NCBI GenBank assembly: GCA_965198715.1
Contig: CBDAPV010000001.1
Span: forward strand, 992,001-1,056,000
Length of the DNA: 64,000 nucleotides
From: RH-AL1 sp965198715
GTDB lineage: Bacteria > Pseudomonadota > Alphaproteobacteria > Rhizobiales > Beijerinckiaceae
Direction of reading: 5' to 3'
Shown piece after piece: positions 16,318 through 25,073 of this stretch; within the stretch, counting starts at the first letter, position 1, and each line of letters opens with the position of its first letter. The translations under genes and the position numbers were made by a program. The notes beneath the pieces are model-generated. The model made no database searches. It was not told the origin of the DNA and saw nothing but the letters and a program-made list of their open reading frames with translations.

Positions 16318-16485
16318 TCGACATCTGCCGGCTCGCGGAGCGGTGCGAGGACGTCCTCGCCGCCATGGGCGTCCAGCTCACGTTCTTGACGCTGATCTTC
16401 TCGAACCCCGCGATGAGGACCAGACCTTGACGGACAAGATCGCGGCGGTGTCGTGTACGCGCACGTCGACGGCGAGGCCCCATGA
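16169..16485 (+). pseudogene. MTH1187-type thiamine-binding protein, frameshifted
   Basis: The start MKVAADLCIVPMGVRPSVSR to SNLSATMHA matches the MTH1187/YkoF-like small thiamine-binding family. The middle (DGTSIAGEL) and the end (DEDQTLTDKIAAV, then AHVDGEAP) lie in other frames, so at least two shifts are present. AGAAGG precedes the ATG. The final TGA overlaps the start of the next gene as ATGA, which shows the original operon join. The intact protein would be about 105 aa. Confidence 0.65.
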
Positions 16486-16898
16486 TCCCCACCTACCTCG
16501 GCGCCACGCTCGGAGGCGTCCTGATCGGGCTATCGAGCGCGCTGTTCCTGCTCCTCGACGGGCGCGTCGCCGGCATCAGCGGCATCGTCGCCGGCCTCAT
16601 GCGAGCGCCGTCGTCGCGCTGGCTCTCGAACCTGCTGTTCGTGGCGGGCCTTGTCCTGGGTCCGGTGCTGTTTCGCGCCGCGTTTCACGGCTGGCCGCTC
16701 GTGCGCACCCACGGCTCGCTCGCGCTCTTCGTCGCGGCCGGCCTGCTCGTCGGCTTCGGCACGCGGCTCGGCTCCGGTTGCACCAGCGGGCACGGCGTGT
16801 GCGGCCTCGCCCGCCTATCGCCGCGCTCCGCCGTCGCCGTCGCGACGTTCATGCTCGCGGCCATCGCCACCGTGGCGATCATGCGTGGCTTGGCCTGA
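16482..16898 (+). CDS. YeeE/YedE-family transporter, first half
   Basis: A 138-residue integral membrane protein with four predicted helices (YLGATLGGVLIGLSSALFLL; LSNLLFVAGLVLGPVLF; ALFVAAGLLVGFGTRLGSGC; AVATFMLAAIATVAIM). The GSGCTSGHGVCGLARLS motif with its two cysteines is diagnostic of the YeeE/YedE sulfur-transport family (thiosulfate uptake in characterised TsuA). It overlaps the broken thiamine-binding gene (ATGA) and the second half (TGATG), so all three were one operon. It is the N-terminal member of the two-gene version of this family. Confidence 0.9.
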   Translation: MIPTYLGATLGGVLIGLSSALFLLLDGRVAGISGIVAGLMRAPSSRWLSNLLFVAGLVLGPVLFRAAFHGWPLVRTHGSLALFVAAGLLVGFGTRLGSGCTSGHGVCGLARLSPRSAVAVATFMLAAIATVAIMRGLA

Positions 16899-17335
16899 TG
16901 CTGCCGATGCTCCGGCCCGTCGCCGCGCTCGCCTGCGGCTCGCTCTTCGGTTTTGGCCTCGCGGTCTCCGGCATGCTCGACCCGACGCGAGTGCGCGCCT
17001 TCCTCGACGTGTTCGGACCCTGGGATCCGAGCCTCGCCTTCGTCCTGGCGGGAGCCGTGGTCGCGTCCTTCCTCGGCGTGAGGCTGGCGCGCCGCCTGAA
17101 GAGGCCGGTGCTGACAGACGCCTACGACCTGCCGACGAACCGCCGGATCAATGCCCGTCTCGTCGGGGGCGCGGCGATCTTCGGCGTCGGTTGGGGGCTG
17201 TCCGGGCTTTGCCCCGGTCCGGCGGTGGCGGACCTGGCCCTCGGCCTCGCGCCCACCCTCGCCTTCGTCGCGGCCATGGTCGTCGGCATGGCCGCGTTCC
17301 AGGTGTTGGAGCCGCGGTTCAAGGTTCGGCCTTGA
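16898..17335 (+). CDS. YeeE/YedE-family transporter, second half (DUF6691 type)
   Basis: A 145-residue membrane protein with four helices. The repeat-2 motif WGLSGLCPGPAVADLA carries the conserved Cys that pairs with the GCTSGHGVCG motif of the preceding gene. SGMLDPTRVRAFLDVFGPWD is the characteristic loop. Together the two halves should form one channel-like sulfur-compound transporter. Its start overlaps the previous stop. The sulfur-oxidation-like operon at 25-28 kb could use the same compounds, but no link is visible in the sequence. Confidence 0.9.
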   Translation: MLPMLRPVAALACGSLFGFGLAVSGMLDPTRVRAFLDVFGPWDPSLAFVLAGAVVASFLGVRLARRLKRPVLTDAYDLPTNRRINARLVGGAAIFGVGWGLSGLCPGPAVADLALGLAPTLAFVAAMVVGMAAFQVLEPRFKVRP

Positions 17336-17340
17336 CGCGG

Positions 17341-17712
17341 GGTCGCCTTCTCGAGGAGAGCGCGGGCTTCCGCGGGATCGGTGACGTTCATGAGGAAGAC
17401 GACGCCGCTCTGGTCCTGCTTGACGAACCACTGGTCGATCTTGCCGGCGAGGTAGAGGCGCACCGTCGCGCGCACCTCGGCGGGCAGGACCGGACGCCAC
17501 GACGCAGGCGTTGTCTTGGCGGTGCAGCTGCCGATGGAAGACTTTCGTCGTCGGCACCGGCGCCAGGGCTGACGGAGCCTGCGGCCGGGCGGCGTCGGAC
17601 GCGGCCTGGGCATGCAGGTCGCCGGGGGCGACCAGCATGAAGGCAGGATTGGCAGGCTCAGGACGGCGGCTCCGGCGCGGGACGCGATCCCACAATCGAC
17701 GAGGCGCCTCAC
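17341..17712 (-). pseudogene. Exported small protein, frameshifted and 3'-truncated
   Basis: A signal-like start (GVASRAGAAVLSLPILP type), then in a second frame VAPGDLHAQAASDAARPQAP, then back in the first frame LPAEVRATVRLYLAGKIDQW, then QDQSGVVFLMNVTDPAEARA. This resembles exported proteins with a muconolactone-isomerase-like ferredoxin fold. The normal C-terminal end is missing where it meets the convergent YeeE gene. The family call is tentative. Confidence 0.45.
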
Positions 17713-17837
17713 GACAGCATCTCCGCGGCCACCAGCGCTCTTGAGCCCCTGTCGATTTTTCGTGCGCATGACTTCGCGGAGGCTATAGGAAAGTCTAGCT
17801 TGTGATCTTACCAACCACCTTGTGCGACATAGTGAGA

Positions 17838-18521
17838 TCAGCCTGTAGGCAGCTGCGTGAACAGACCGGGGGCAAAGACGGTGGCGCTCGAGAAGGCCGG
17901 GGCGAGACCGGCCCTGCGCAGCGCCGTTCCGGCGAGGCTGTTCGAGTTCTGGCTCGTCGGCGAATAGGTCAGGGCGAGCCGATCGACGTCGGCGTAGGTC
18001 CGAAGGATCGAAGCCCAGCTGGCCGAGAGGTCCTTGCCTCGCGTGACGAGGGAGTGGGGATAGGCCCGACCCTCGCGGTCCTTCGTGTAGTAATCCTCGG
18101 CGTGGCCTTCGATGAAGACGTGGTCGTTCGACGGATCCGCCACCAGCGTGCCGAAGCTGGAGGGCTGTTGGTCGGCCATGAAGACGATTGCCTTGAGGGC
18201 GTTGGCAGGCGTCTGCGGGCTGGCGTTGTCCGAAGGGCCCGAGCTTGCGCCGTAGCTGTTTCCGGCGCGGTCCGTGTAGACGATGGCCATGTGGTAGGCC
18301 ATGCCGAAGCCGACCAGCCTCGTCACCTTCGTGGACTCGAGCGGTGAATAGTAGACGGCGATCGTCTCGATCGCGTTCGCGCGATCGTCCGTCACGACCG
18401 GGTGTACATGGAGTGTGATCGCGGGCTGAAGGCGCGAGGGATGATCGACCGGCGGATGGACCTGGACGGTCGCGGTGAACGTCATGGCGCTGAGGAGGGA
18501 GAAGGCTGCTGTCTTGATCAT
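17838..18521 (-). CDS. Exported hypothetical protein
   Basis: A 227-residue protein with a signal peptide (MIKTAAFSLLSAMTFTATVQ). The mature part contains GMAYHMAIVYTDRAGNSYGA and YSPTSQNSNSLAGTALRRAG. The second resembles the Asn-rich end of papain-like NlpC/P60-type folds, but no catalytic Cys is present at a convincing position, so I do not call it a peptidase. The start is ATG with GGGTGG upstream; an upstream GTG at 18530 is possible. It is monocistronic, between the decayed exported gene and the LysR regulator. The function is unknown. Confidence 0.75.
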   Translation of the reverse strand: MIKTAAFSLLSAMTFTATVQVHPPVDHPSRLQPAITLHVHPVVTDDRANAIETIAVYYSPLESTKVTRLVGFGMAYHMAIVYTDRAGNSYGASSGPSDNASPQTPANALKAIVFMADQQPSSFGTLVADPSNDHVFIEGHAEDYYTKDREGRAYPHSLVTRGKDLSASWASILRTYADVDRLALTYSPTSQNSNSLAGTALRRAGLAPAFSSATVFAPGLFTQLPTG

Positions 18522-18613
18522 GTTGACCACCCGAGAGAAGCCAATCGCGCTTCCTTGGGTTGAAAAGTGATCCTAGTGGCGCTCGCCCGGTAGCCGAGGA
18601 ATTTCGCTTTCTT

Positions 18614-19540
18614 CTATGTACGCCTCGCATCAATGCCGCCGTTTACGGGATGATCTGTATCGTTCTTAAGCTCATCGACGAGATAGTCGATGAAGGCCCT
18701 CGCCGCCGCCCGGGTCCCGCGCCCCATTGGGAAATAGGCGTGGACCGTGATGTCGGACATCGTCCAGGGAGCGAGGATCCGGACGAGCGAGCCATTGGTT
18801 GTCTCGCGACGGCACGACCATTCTGTAGTCGAGGTGATGCCGAGTCCGGCGACGGCCGCGGCGATCGCGCCTTCGTTGTCGCTGAACAACACATGCGGCT
18901 CGAGGTCGATCGTCTCGCTCGTGCCGTCGCGCTCGAACGTCCAGGCGTTCGCCGCCGCCGACGCAGGACCGCCGACGATCCGATGGGCGGTCAGATCGGC
19001 CGGGCGGGAGGGAGTTCCGAGGCGAGCGAGGTACCGGGGCGCCGCGATGACGATGCGATGCGTCACGGCGATCAGCCGGGCGGTCGCACTCGAGTCCGTC
19101 AGCTTGCCGACCCGGATGGCCACGTCGACGGCCTCGCGGACCAGGTCCTGCCGTTTGTCCTCCATCATTATCTGAAGCTGGATATGCGGATGCTTGTCGG
19201 TGAACGCCGGAAGACGCGGGATCACGTCGCGCAGGGCGAAGCTGGTCGGCATACCGACACGAAGTACACCTCGAAGCTCGCTTCCGCCGCGAATGCTTTG
19301 ATCCGCCTCGTCGAGCGCATCGAGGATCGGCTCGATGCGCGCGAGGTAATCCGCTCCTGCGTCGTTCGGGACGACGGCCCGCGTCGTCCGTGACAGGAGG
19401 CGCGATCCGAGCTCCGCCTCGAGATCGGAGATGATGCGCGACGCCTGCGATTGGGACAGCCCGAGTTCGCGAGCGGCGGCGGAGAAGCTGCCGAGGCGAG
19501 CCACCCGCGTGTAGAGCTTCAAGGCAAGCAGGTCTCTCAC
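18614..19540 (-). CDS. LysR-family transcriptional regulator
   Basis: 308 residues. The N-terminal winged helix-turn-helix (residues about 1-60) has LGSFSAAARELGLSQSQASR and the EAELGSRLLSRTTR wing. It is followed by the linker helix and a type-2 periplasmic-binding-like effector domain (GVLRVGMPTSFALRDVIPRL; VDVAIRVGKL). The class usually represses or activates a divergent gene, but upstream here lies about 300 nt without a clear gene and then a small membrane-protein gene. Both domains look intact. The target and inducer are unknown. Confidence 0.92.
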   Translation of the reverse strand: MRDLLALKLYTRVARLGSFSAAARELGLSQSQASRIISDLEAELGSRLLSRTTRAVVPNDAGADYLARIEPILDALDEADQSIRGGSELRGVLRVGMPTSFALRDVIPRLPAFTDKHPHIQLQIMMEDKRQDLVREAVDVAIRVGKLTDSSATARLIAVTHRIVIAAPRYLARLGTPSRPADLTAHRIVGGPASAAANAWTFERDGTSETIDLEPHVLFSDNEGAIAAAVAGLGITSTTEWSCRRETTNGSLVRILAPWTMSDITVHAYFPMGRGTRAAARAFIDYLVDELKNDTDHPVNGGIDARRT

Positions 19541-19806
19541 CTGGAGATCGTTAGCGTGCCGACGCGGAGGGGGCCACCCGTCTGCATGGTTTCGGCTTGC
19601 TGATCGACTCGTGGTGGAGCTTTAGAACGCCGCTCGATTACCGCGATTGCAAAGACCGGTCAGCGCCAGCTTACGTCGTAGAGCGGTGGTCGGCACTGCG
19701 CCAAAGGCTGTCGTACAGCTCCTTCGTTCACTCTACCGATAGGGGACCTTCCAGGGTCAGTACTGGTGACGCAACTTCAGATTTATAATCTTTGCCGCTT
19801 TGCTCG

Positions 19807-19832
19807 ACGCCTCACCCAATCGGGTGAGGCGT
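19807..19832. promoter_or_regulatory. Perfect 11-bp hairpin upstream of small membrane gene
   Basis: ACGCCTCACCC, loop AATC, GGGTGAGGCGT. It starts 72 nt and ends 47 nt before the next start codon. No T-run follows, so a simple terminator is unlikely. It could be an operator or a 5'-UTR structure. Confidence 0.5.
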
Positions 19833-19878
19833 AAGTTCTCGTATGCAGGACAGGGTAGTCTTCACAGAGGAGGCGCTC

Positions 19879-20040
19879 ATGCCCACCAACCTCCCAAGCC
19901 GTAACGCGACGGAAGCTCGCACCGGAGTGCCCAGACCGGTGCTGATCGCGCTTCTCCTGCTGTATATCGCTGCTGCGGCCGCCATGCTGCATGGCTTGGA
20001 CATCGCGGCGCCGGACGTTCTCTTGGCATCCGCTCCGTAA
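19879..20040 (+). CDS. Small single-span membrane protein
   Basis: A 53-residue protein (MPTNLPSRNATEARTGVPRP, then the hydrophobic helix VLIALLLLYIAAAAAMLHGL). The start is strongly supported by AGAGGAGG seven bases upstream. One transmembrane helix with the N-terminus probably inside. No family is recognised. It ends 2 nt before the convergent LuxR-type gene's stop. It could be a small regulatory or stress peptide, but nothing in the sequence shows its partner. The upstream hairpin suggests controlled expression. Confidence 0.65.
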   Translation: MPTNLPSRNATEARTGVPRPVLIALLLLYIAAAAAMLHGLDIAAPDVLLASAP

Positions 20041-20042
20041 GC

Positions 20043-20726
20043 TCAACGAAATCCCGTCAGCTTGACGATACATTCAGCTTGGTTGCCGGATTGCGTTTTG
20101 GCGAAGATCGCCTTGAGGTGAGAGCGCGCGGTCTCGTGGCTGATACCGACTGCCTTGCCAGCGGCCGCTAGATCGCAGCACGTGGCAAGCTCGAACGCCA
20201 GGCGCGCTTCGGCGGAGGTGAGTCCAAAGACGGATCGGAGAACGTCCGGAGTCGCGGGCTTCCGAACGAGCACATCAAGAACGATTACGGCCGCGGCACG
20301 CTTGAACAGGTCGTCGGCGTTGGCCGGCAGCGGGAGTCCGCGAACAACGATCTGGGTGCCCTGCGCCGAGGAAAGGAGCAATGGGTCCGGTATGCGCTCG
20401 ACACCAGCTCCGACGTTCGTGAGCCGATGGAGGAACGCTTCCCAGACAGCGGCATATTTCTCCTCGACCGTTCGCAGACGGCCATGTCGTACCCTGAAGG
20501 CTTTCGGCATCAAGCTTTCTGCCGATGAATTGAGCTGCAGAAGCGTCGCGTGCCGATCGACGATCGCCGCGGCCGTTCCGCTACCTTCGAAGCCGTCCAG
20601 GAGGAACATGCTAAGCCGCTCGTCCATCGACGGAACGAGCGCCACCGCGCGCCGCATGCGCGCGAAGGCTCGATCAAGATCGCGAAGTTCGGAAGCCTCG
20701 AAGGCGCCGTCCGGCGCCGACCTCAT
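20043..20726 (-). CDS. LuxR-type HTH regulator, N-terminally truncated
   Basis: 227 residues. The C-terminal LuxR/NarL helix-turn-helix is clear (VFGLTSAEARLAFELATCCD, then AVGISHETARSHLKAIFAKT). Upstream is a PAS-like segment (GTAAAIVDRHATLLQLNSSA). Relatives of this type are usually about 370 aa, with another 120-150 residues in front. Here a TGA directly precedes the first ATG and no continuation is recognisable upstream, so the gene has probably lost its 5' part. It may still bind DNA. The target is unknown. Confidence 0.75.
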   Translation of the reverse strand: MRSAPDGAFEASELRDLDRAFARMRRAVALVPSMDERLSMFLLDGFEGSGTAAAIVDRHATLLQLNSSAESLMPKAFRVRHGRLRTVEEKYAAVWEAFLHRLTNVGAGVERIPDPLLLSSAQGTQIVVRGLPLPANADDLFKRAAAVIVLDVLVRKPATPDVLRSVFGLTSAEARLAFELATCCDLAAAGKAVGISHETARSHLKAIFAKTQSGNQAECIVKLTGFR

Positions 20727-21116
20727 TCATGCCGGCAAGCCGACGTTCGATGCGTCAGTGATCTCGGCAGGGGAACTGAGGTCAGGGCCTTATCTAAGAC
20801 CCGACCGACGACGCAGTCACAAGTGGTCAGCTTCCCGGCGGAGCGACCATGTTGAGCGCGATCGGAGGTGGCATCCAATCCGGGACACACCGATCCAGCC
20901 CTGGCCGAGCTCGGCGCGGCGCAGGTAGGCGGCGACCGCGCCCTCCTTGTCGCCGGCGCCCCTGAGGATGCTGAGCGCGCCCGCCGGCAGGAACGTCCTT
21001 CGATCGAGCATCGCCCTGATCCTCTCGGCGTGCCTCGTCAGCCTGTAAGGCAGCCGCTACCACGTCGAGCCATTGACACTTAAGGAAAGCGAGCAAGTCG
21101 ATGTCGTGAGCGACGC
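20727..21116. other. Region without a recognisable gene
   Basis: Only a short minus-strand frame (around 20817-21011, LDRRTFLPAGALSILRGAGD) has some protein character, and I cannot assign it. The rest looks like rearranged sequence between the truncated LuxR gene and the methylase remnant. Confidence 0.35.
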
Positions 21117-21405
21117 TATACGTTATCGCCGACAACAAATTGGCTCTCAACGCGGGCTGGGATGACGCGCTGCTCAAGATCGAGTTGGCGGAGCTGCAGG
21201 CGCTCGATTTCGACCTCGGCATGACCGGCTTCTCGCTCGACGAGATCGCCACGCTGACCATGGAGCCTCCGGCCGGGCTGACCGACCCGACGACGCGCCA
21301 GAAGCGCCGGCAGACCCTGTGAGCCGCCTGGGCGACGTGTGGATCCTCGGCGGCCATAGGCTCGTCTGCGGGAACGCCACGAGCGCCGAGGATGTCCGCA
21401 TCGAC
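21117..21405 (+). pseudogene. DNA-methylase (ParB-type) fragment
   Basis: IADNKLALNAGWDDALLKIE, then MTGFSLDEIATL, then, after a one-base shift near 21290, EAPADPVSRLGDVWILGGHR and LVCGNATSAEDV. This is the ParB-like to methylase junction of a phage-type DNA modification methylase; the fragment at 39.0 kb continues from the same SRLGDVWILGGHRLVCG. The catalytic DPPY region is absent. It is joined in frame to an unrelated receiver domain. Confidence 0.75.
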
Positions 21406-21627
21406 CTGCTAGTGACCGACGTGGGACTACCCGGCGGCATGAACGGCCGACAGGTCGCCGATGCCGCGAGGATCGCGCGACCGAAGTTGAAGGTCCCCTT
21501 CATCACCGGCTACGCCGAGAACGCGGTCCTGAGCCACAGCCACCTCGATCCCGGCATGCACGTGCTGACCAAGCCGTTCGCGATGGAGACGTTGGCCAGC
21601 CGGATCAAGGACCTGATCTCCGGGTGA
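21406..21627 (+). pseudogene. Response-regulator receiver, C-terminal two thirds
   Basis: LLVTDVGLPGGMNGRQVADA (phospho-acceptor Asp), FITGYAE and HVLTKPFAMETLASRIKDL (conserved Lys) are the last two thirds of a receiver of the type found at the end of hybrid kinases such as the one at 57.4 kb. The acidic pocket at the N-terminus is replaced by methylase sequence, so it cannot work as a phosphorelay domain. Confidence 0.75.
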
Positions 21628-21771
21628 TACTCGCCAGCTCGTCAGGGCCTACCTTGAAGGAGCAATCCATAAACGTCTGCTTCCTAGACGCGCGCCGCGG
21701 AGCTGCAAAAACCGTCCTGGCGCAGTGCCGACCGATAGCTTGGCTCGATCGACCTGCCCAATTCGCCATCG

Positions 21772-22689
21772 TTAGGCGCGTAGAGATCGGGCAGTTTCCC
21801 CACCTTCTTCAACCAACCCTTCCACGAACGCGGCGAGCGTTGGCGTCTTGTTCGCGTCGTTGGGCACGAGCGCGACATAGCCGGGCCGCGGGACGGTGAT
21901 CGCCGGGAACGGCACGATGAGATGATGATCCGCCAGGTCGACGGCGAGCACCGGGAAGGGGCCGACCCCGACCCCGAGACCGTCCTTGACCGCCTGCAGG
22001 GTGACGAAGAAATGATCGAACAGGCGTCGACGTCCCGTTTGCTGCGGGAGGCCCGCCACCTCGAGCCAGTCGGTCCAATCTCCGGGCCGCGTTTCGCTCG
22101 CGAGCAGGACATGGCTGGCGAGGTCGCTCGGTTCGTGCAGGGGCCTGCGCGCCAAGAGGGCGGGACCGACGACGAGCGTGTCAGCTTCGTCGAGGAAACG
22201 CACGGCCCGGTACGGTCCCCACGCTTGACCCGCTCCGCCAAGTCTTGGTTCGCGCCGGACCGCGAGCTCGAAGCCGCCGCGCAGCTGGTCCTGCAGCGTG
22301 GTCGCCGTCGCAACGATCACCTCCGCTTCCGGCCGGGCGGCGTGAAAGCGGTCCAGGCGCGGGATCAGCCAGCGCATCGCGAAGGTCGTGGGTGCGCTTA
22401 CCCGCAGCACGCGCTGCGCGTCGGAGCGACCGCAGGCGTCCGCGGCAAGGATCAACCGGTCGAAGGACAAGCTGACCTCCGCGGCGAACGCCTCCGCCGC
22501 GGGCGTCGGCACCATGCGCCGGCCCACTCGCACGAAAAGGCGCTGTCCAAGCCAGACTTCGAGCGCCGCGATCTGTCGGCTGATAGCACCATGGGTCAGG
22601 CCGAGCTCGGCCGCGGCGCCGACGTAGGTGCCGGTCCGAGCGGCGACCTCAAAGATGCGCAGGGCGTTGAGCGGAGGAAGAGCACGCAT
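21772..22689 (-). CDS. LysR-family regulator (GcvA-like)
   Basis: 305 residues. MRALPPLNALRIFEVAARTG, then GAAAELGLTHGAISRQIAAL, is the GcvA-subgroup helix-turn-helix, followed by WLGQRLFVRVGRRM and an effector-binding domain (RVLRVSAPTTFAMRWLIPRL). The start is the Met 23 residues into the longest frame, where family proteins begin. It is divergent from the MFS exporter at 22842 across about 150 nt, so it probably controls that gene. The gene looks complete. Confidence 0.92.
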   Translation of the reverse strand: MRALPPLNALRIFEVAARTGTYVGAAAELGLTHGAISRQIAALEVWLGQRLFVRVGRRMVPTPAAEAFAAEVSLSFDRLILAADACGRSDAQRVLRVSAPTTFAMRWLIPRLDRFHAARPEAEVIVATATTLQDQLRGGFELAVRREPRLGGAGQAWGPYRAVRFLDEADTLVVGPALLARRPLHEPSDLASHVLLASETRPGDWTDWLEVAGLPQQTGRRRLFDHFFVTLQAVKDGLGVGVGPFPVLAVDLADHHLIVPFPAITVPRPGYVALVPNDANKTPTLAAFVEGLVEEGGETARSLRA

Positions 22690-22841
22690 GCGACCTGTGA
22701 GGAAAACGAGCGATACCTGTGAGAAGAGCCGGTCTATTCGACGAGACCTGACGAGCATAGCGTGCGTTCAGGGAGGAACGGAAGCTGACGACGTCGAGCA
22801 CGGCCATCGCGGATTGGGCACGGGACGAAGAGCGTGGTGCG

Positions 22842-24020
22842 TTGTCGCCGAAGCGGCGCAATCTCCTCGGCGCCTGCCTCGCCCATGTCCTGCACGACGG
22901 CTACACGGACCAGCTCTACGCTCTCCTGCCGATATGGCAGTCGGAGTTCGGCCTGTCCTATGCAGGCTTGGCGCTGGTGCGGGCGCTCTACTACGGCACA
23001 ATGGGCGGCTTGCAGATCCCCGTCGACAGGCTCGCCGCGAAGCTCAGCCCCCGTGCCGCCTTGGCTCTCGCGACCTTCGTCGCTGCGGCCGGGTACCTCG
23101 TCATGGCTCTGCCACTTGGATTTTCGGGTCTCTGCTCCGGTCTCGTCCTGGCCGGGATCGGGTCGAGCGTTCAGCACCCGCGTGCCTCCCTTCTCGTCAC
23201 CAGCACCTATGGGGCGCAATCGCGGGGGCCGCTCGGCATCTACAATTTCGCTGGCGATCTGGGGAAAGCGACCTTTCCGGCGATCGTCGCGCTGCTCCTG
23301 CCTTTCGTCGCTTGGCGGCCGGTCGTCGGGGCCATGGCGCTGGTCGGTCTGGCGACAGCCCTGGCGCTGCTTGCCCTCGTGCCGCGGCAGCCGGTCGTAG
23401 CCCCCTCCACGAAGGAGGCAGACGCCGAGGAACAGGACGGCCGCGGCTTCAACCTGCTCGTTGCGATCGGCGCCTTCGATACCGCCACGCGCATGGGCTA
23501 CCTGCTCTTCCTCCCCTTCCTCATCCACGCCAAGGGTGGCCGGGAGGCGAGTGTCGGCCTTGCTCTCGCCCTCCTGTTCGCGGGAGGAGCGCTGGGCAAG
23601 GCAAGCTGCGGCTGGCTCGGTCAGCGTGTTGGCGTGGTCTGGAGCGTGATCGTCACGGAAGCGATGACGGCGCTGTTCATGGTGGCGACGCTGATGCTGC
23701 CCTTGGTGCCGGCGATGGTCCTCCTGCCGCTCCTCGGCGTCGTACTCAACGGCACGTCGTCCGTCCTCTACGGGACGGTCCCGGAACTGGCGCGCAAAGG
23801 CCAGATCGGACGGGCCTTCGCGCTGTTCTACACCGGCGTAATCGGGGCCGGAGGCTTGGCGCCGATCGGCTACGGCGTGATCGCCGACCATCTTGGTAGG
23901 CCGATCGGCGTCGAAGCCGCGGCACTCACCGCGGTTGCCATCATCCCGATGGTCTTGTTCTTGCGCCCTATTCTACGCGAGGGAGGCGCTGGCTCGGCCA
24001 AAGCGAAAACCACGCTGTAA
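22842..24020 (+). CDS. MFS transporter, fosmidomycin-resistance (Fsr)-like
   Basis: A 12-helix major facilitator of about 392 residues. CLAHVLHDGYTDQLYALLPI near the N-terminus is the signature of the Fsr-like subgroup, and GSSVQHPRASLL and NFAGDLGKATFP follow in the first half. The second half begins after the cytoplasmic loop (PSTKEADAEEQDGR). It is a drug or metabolite proton antiporter of the inner membrane. The first standard start is TTG, with no good ribosome site. Upstream in frame, GGGAGG precedes CTG at 22785, which may be the real start (a mutated ATG). It is divergent from a LysR regulator. Confidence 0.88.
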   Translation: MSPKRRNLLGACLAHVLHDGYTDQLYALLPIWQSEFGLSYAGLALVRALYYGTMGGLQIPVDRLAAKLSPRAALALATFVAAAGYLVMALPLGFSGLCSGLVLAGIGSSVQHPRASLLVTSTYGAQSRGPLGIYNFAGDLGKATFPAIVALLLPFVAWRPVVGAMALVGLATALALLALVPRQPVVAPSTKEADAEEQDGRGFNLLVAIGAFDTATRMGYLLFLPFLIHAKGGREASVGLALALLFAGGALGKASCGWLGQRVGVVWSVIVTEAMTALFMVATLMLPLVPAMVLLPLLGVVLNGTSSVLYGTVPELARKGQIGRAFALFYTGVIGAGGLAPIGYGVIADHLGRPIGVEAAALTAVAIIPMVLFLRPILREGGAGSAKAKTTL

Positions 24021-24184
24021 GAAGATCGGGCTCGCAGGCGTTGCGTTTGCTCCCTGCTGAGCTCGTCAGAGTCGGTTTGCGTCTGGACCGATCCCTTAAA
24101 TTTCAGAGCTACTCTTCGTTTGCGCGCCCAAATCGGCGAAGAGAAAGGCCGGTGCCAAAAAGGTCGAGATCGTCACCGATGTCA

Positions 24185-24781
24185 TCAACTCGCCTCGATC
24201 TCGATGACTCCCGGCGTCGCGCGCAGTTTCGCCACGAGGTCGTCGGTGGCCTCGCGGGTCAGGCGCGTGAACGTCACCTCGATGGCGTCGTGCTCGTCGC
24301 CCGTGCCCTGGCGCAGGATGAACTGCTTCACCCGCGCCGCGCGGCCACCTAGGACATCGTTGAGGGTCGCCATCGACACCGTGTCGCGCCGGGCGGTGAT
24401 CACGACCTGGCGCGTCTGCGTCCGGGCGGGAAGGGAATACGGCGTGCCGTCAGCCAGCGCGTCGGCGGATGGAATGCCTCTGCTCACGATCGTGGAGGAC
24501 GAGCGGAAGTTGGCGGCGGTAGGCGTCGCGGGGGACACGCATGACGGCCCGCAACAGGCCATTCCGCAGCACTTGCCGTCGTGATGCGCCTTCGAACCGT
24601 GGTGGCCCGCACAGGGTGCCGACCCGTCTCCGACGTGAGTCGAAGCGACGTCTGCGTGACGATGATCGTGATGCTGGGCTGCGACGTGCATGGCATGGCC
24701 ATGGTCGACAGTCGCCGACGCGGCAAAGCCCGCCATCGACAGTGTCGCCAGGATCATGATCAGGCAGCGTAGAAGCCGCAT
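24185..24781 (-). CDS. Exported His/Cys-rich protein fused to an ACT-like tail
   Basis: 198 residues. A signal peptide (MRLLRCLIMILATLSMAGFA) is followed by a His-rich stretch (HHDHRHADVASTH) and CCGMACCGPSC, typical of small periplasmic metal-handling proteins. From about residue 120 the sequence changes to QVVITARRDTVSMATLNDVL to LRATPGVIEIEAS, which resembles the C-terminal ACT-like domain of MgtC-family proteins. The natural end of the first protein is not seen, so this is probably a chimera made by deletion. GAAGGG lies upstream of the ATG. Confidence 0.6.
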   Translation of the reverse strand: MRLLRCLIMILATLSMAGFAASATVDHGHAMHVAAQHHDHRHADVASTHVGDGSAPCAGHHGSKAHHDGKCCGMACCGPSCVSPATPTAANFRSSSTIVSRGIPSADALADGTPYSLPARTQTRQVVITARRDTVSMATLNDVLGGRAARVKQFILRQGTGDEHDAIEVTFTRLTREATDDLVAKLRATPGVIEIEAS

Positions 24782-25073
24782 CGCGAAGCCCTTCTTCGGG
24801 TCGGAACGTGGCACGTCCGGAACGTATTCTCAAGGTGCGACGGCACCGGGCGCTCTGCGCCCTTCTCGGACTCAGGCTCCGTGTCCAAAGACCCAAGCCA
24901 TGGACGCCTGTGGCTGGCAGCTTTGCCGGCGGCCTCGGCTTGAGCGACCTGGGCGCTGACGCTCGCGATGCTCGCTTGCGTGCTCGTCACACCGCCACCT
25001 GCCGGACGCCACGTAGAAAGGCGCGACAGGCTCGCTTCGTGATGGTTCACGGGCTGCGTCGTTTTTCGGCTAC

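Noticed and set aside
22734..23891. Long open frame antisense to the MFS transporter
   Set aside because: Arg/Gln/Glu-rich shadow of a high-GC gene. The plus-strand frame has clear MFS motifs and membrane helices.
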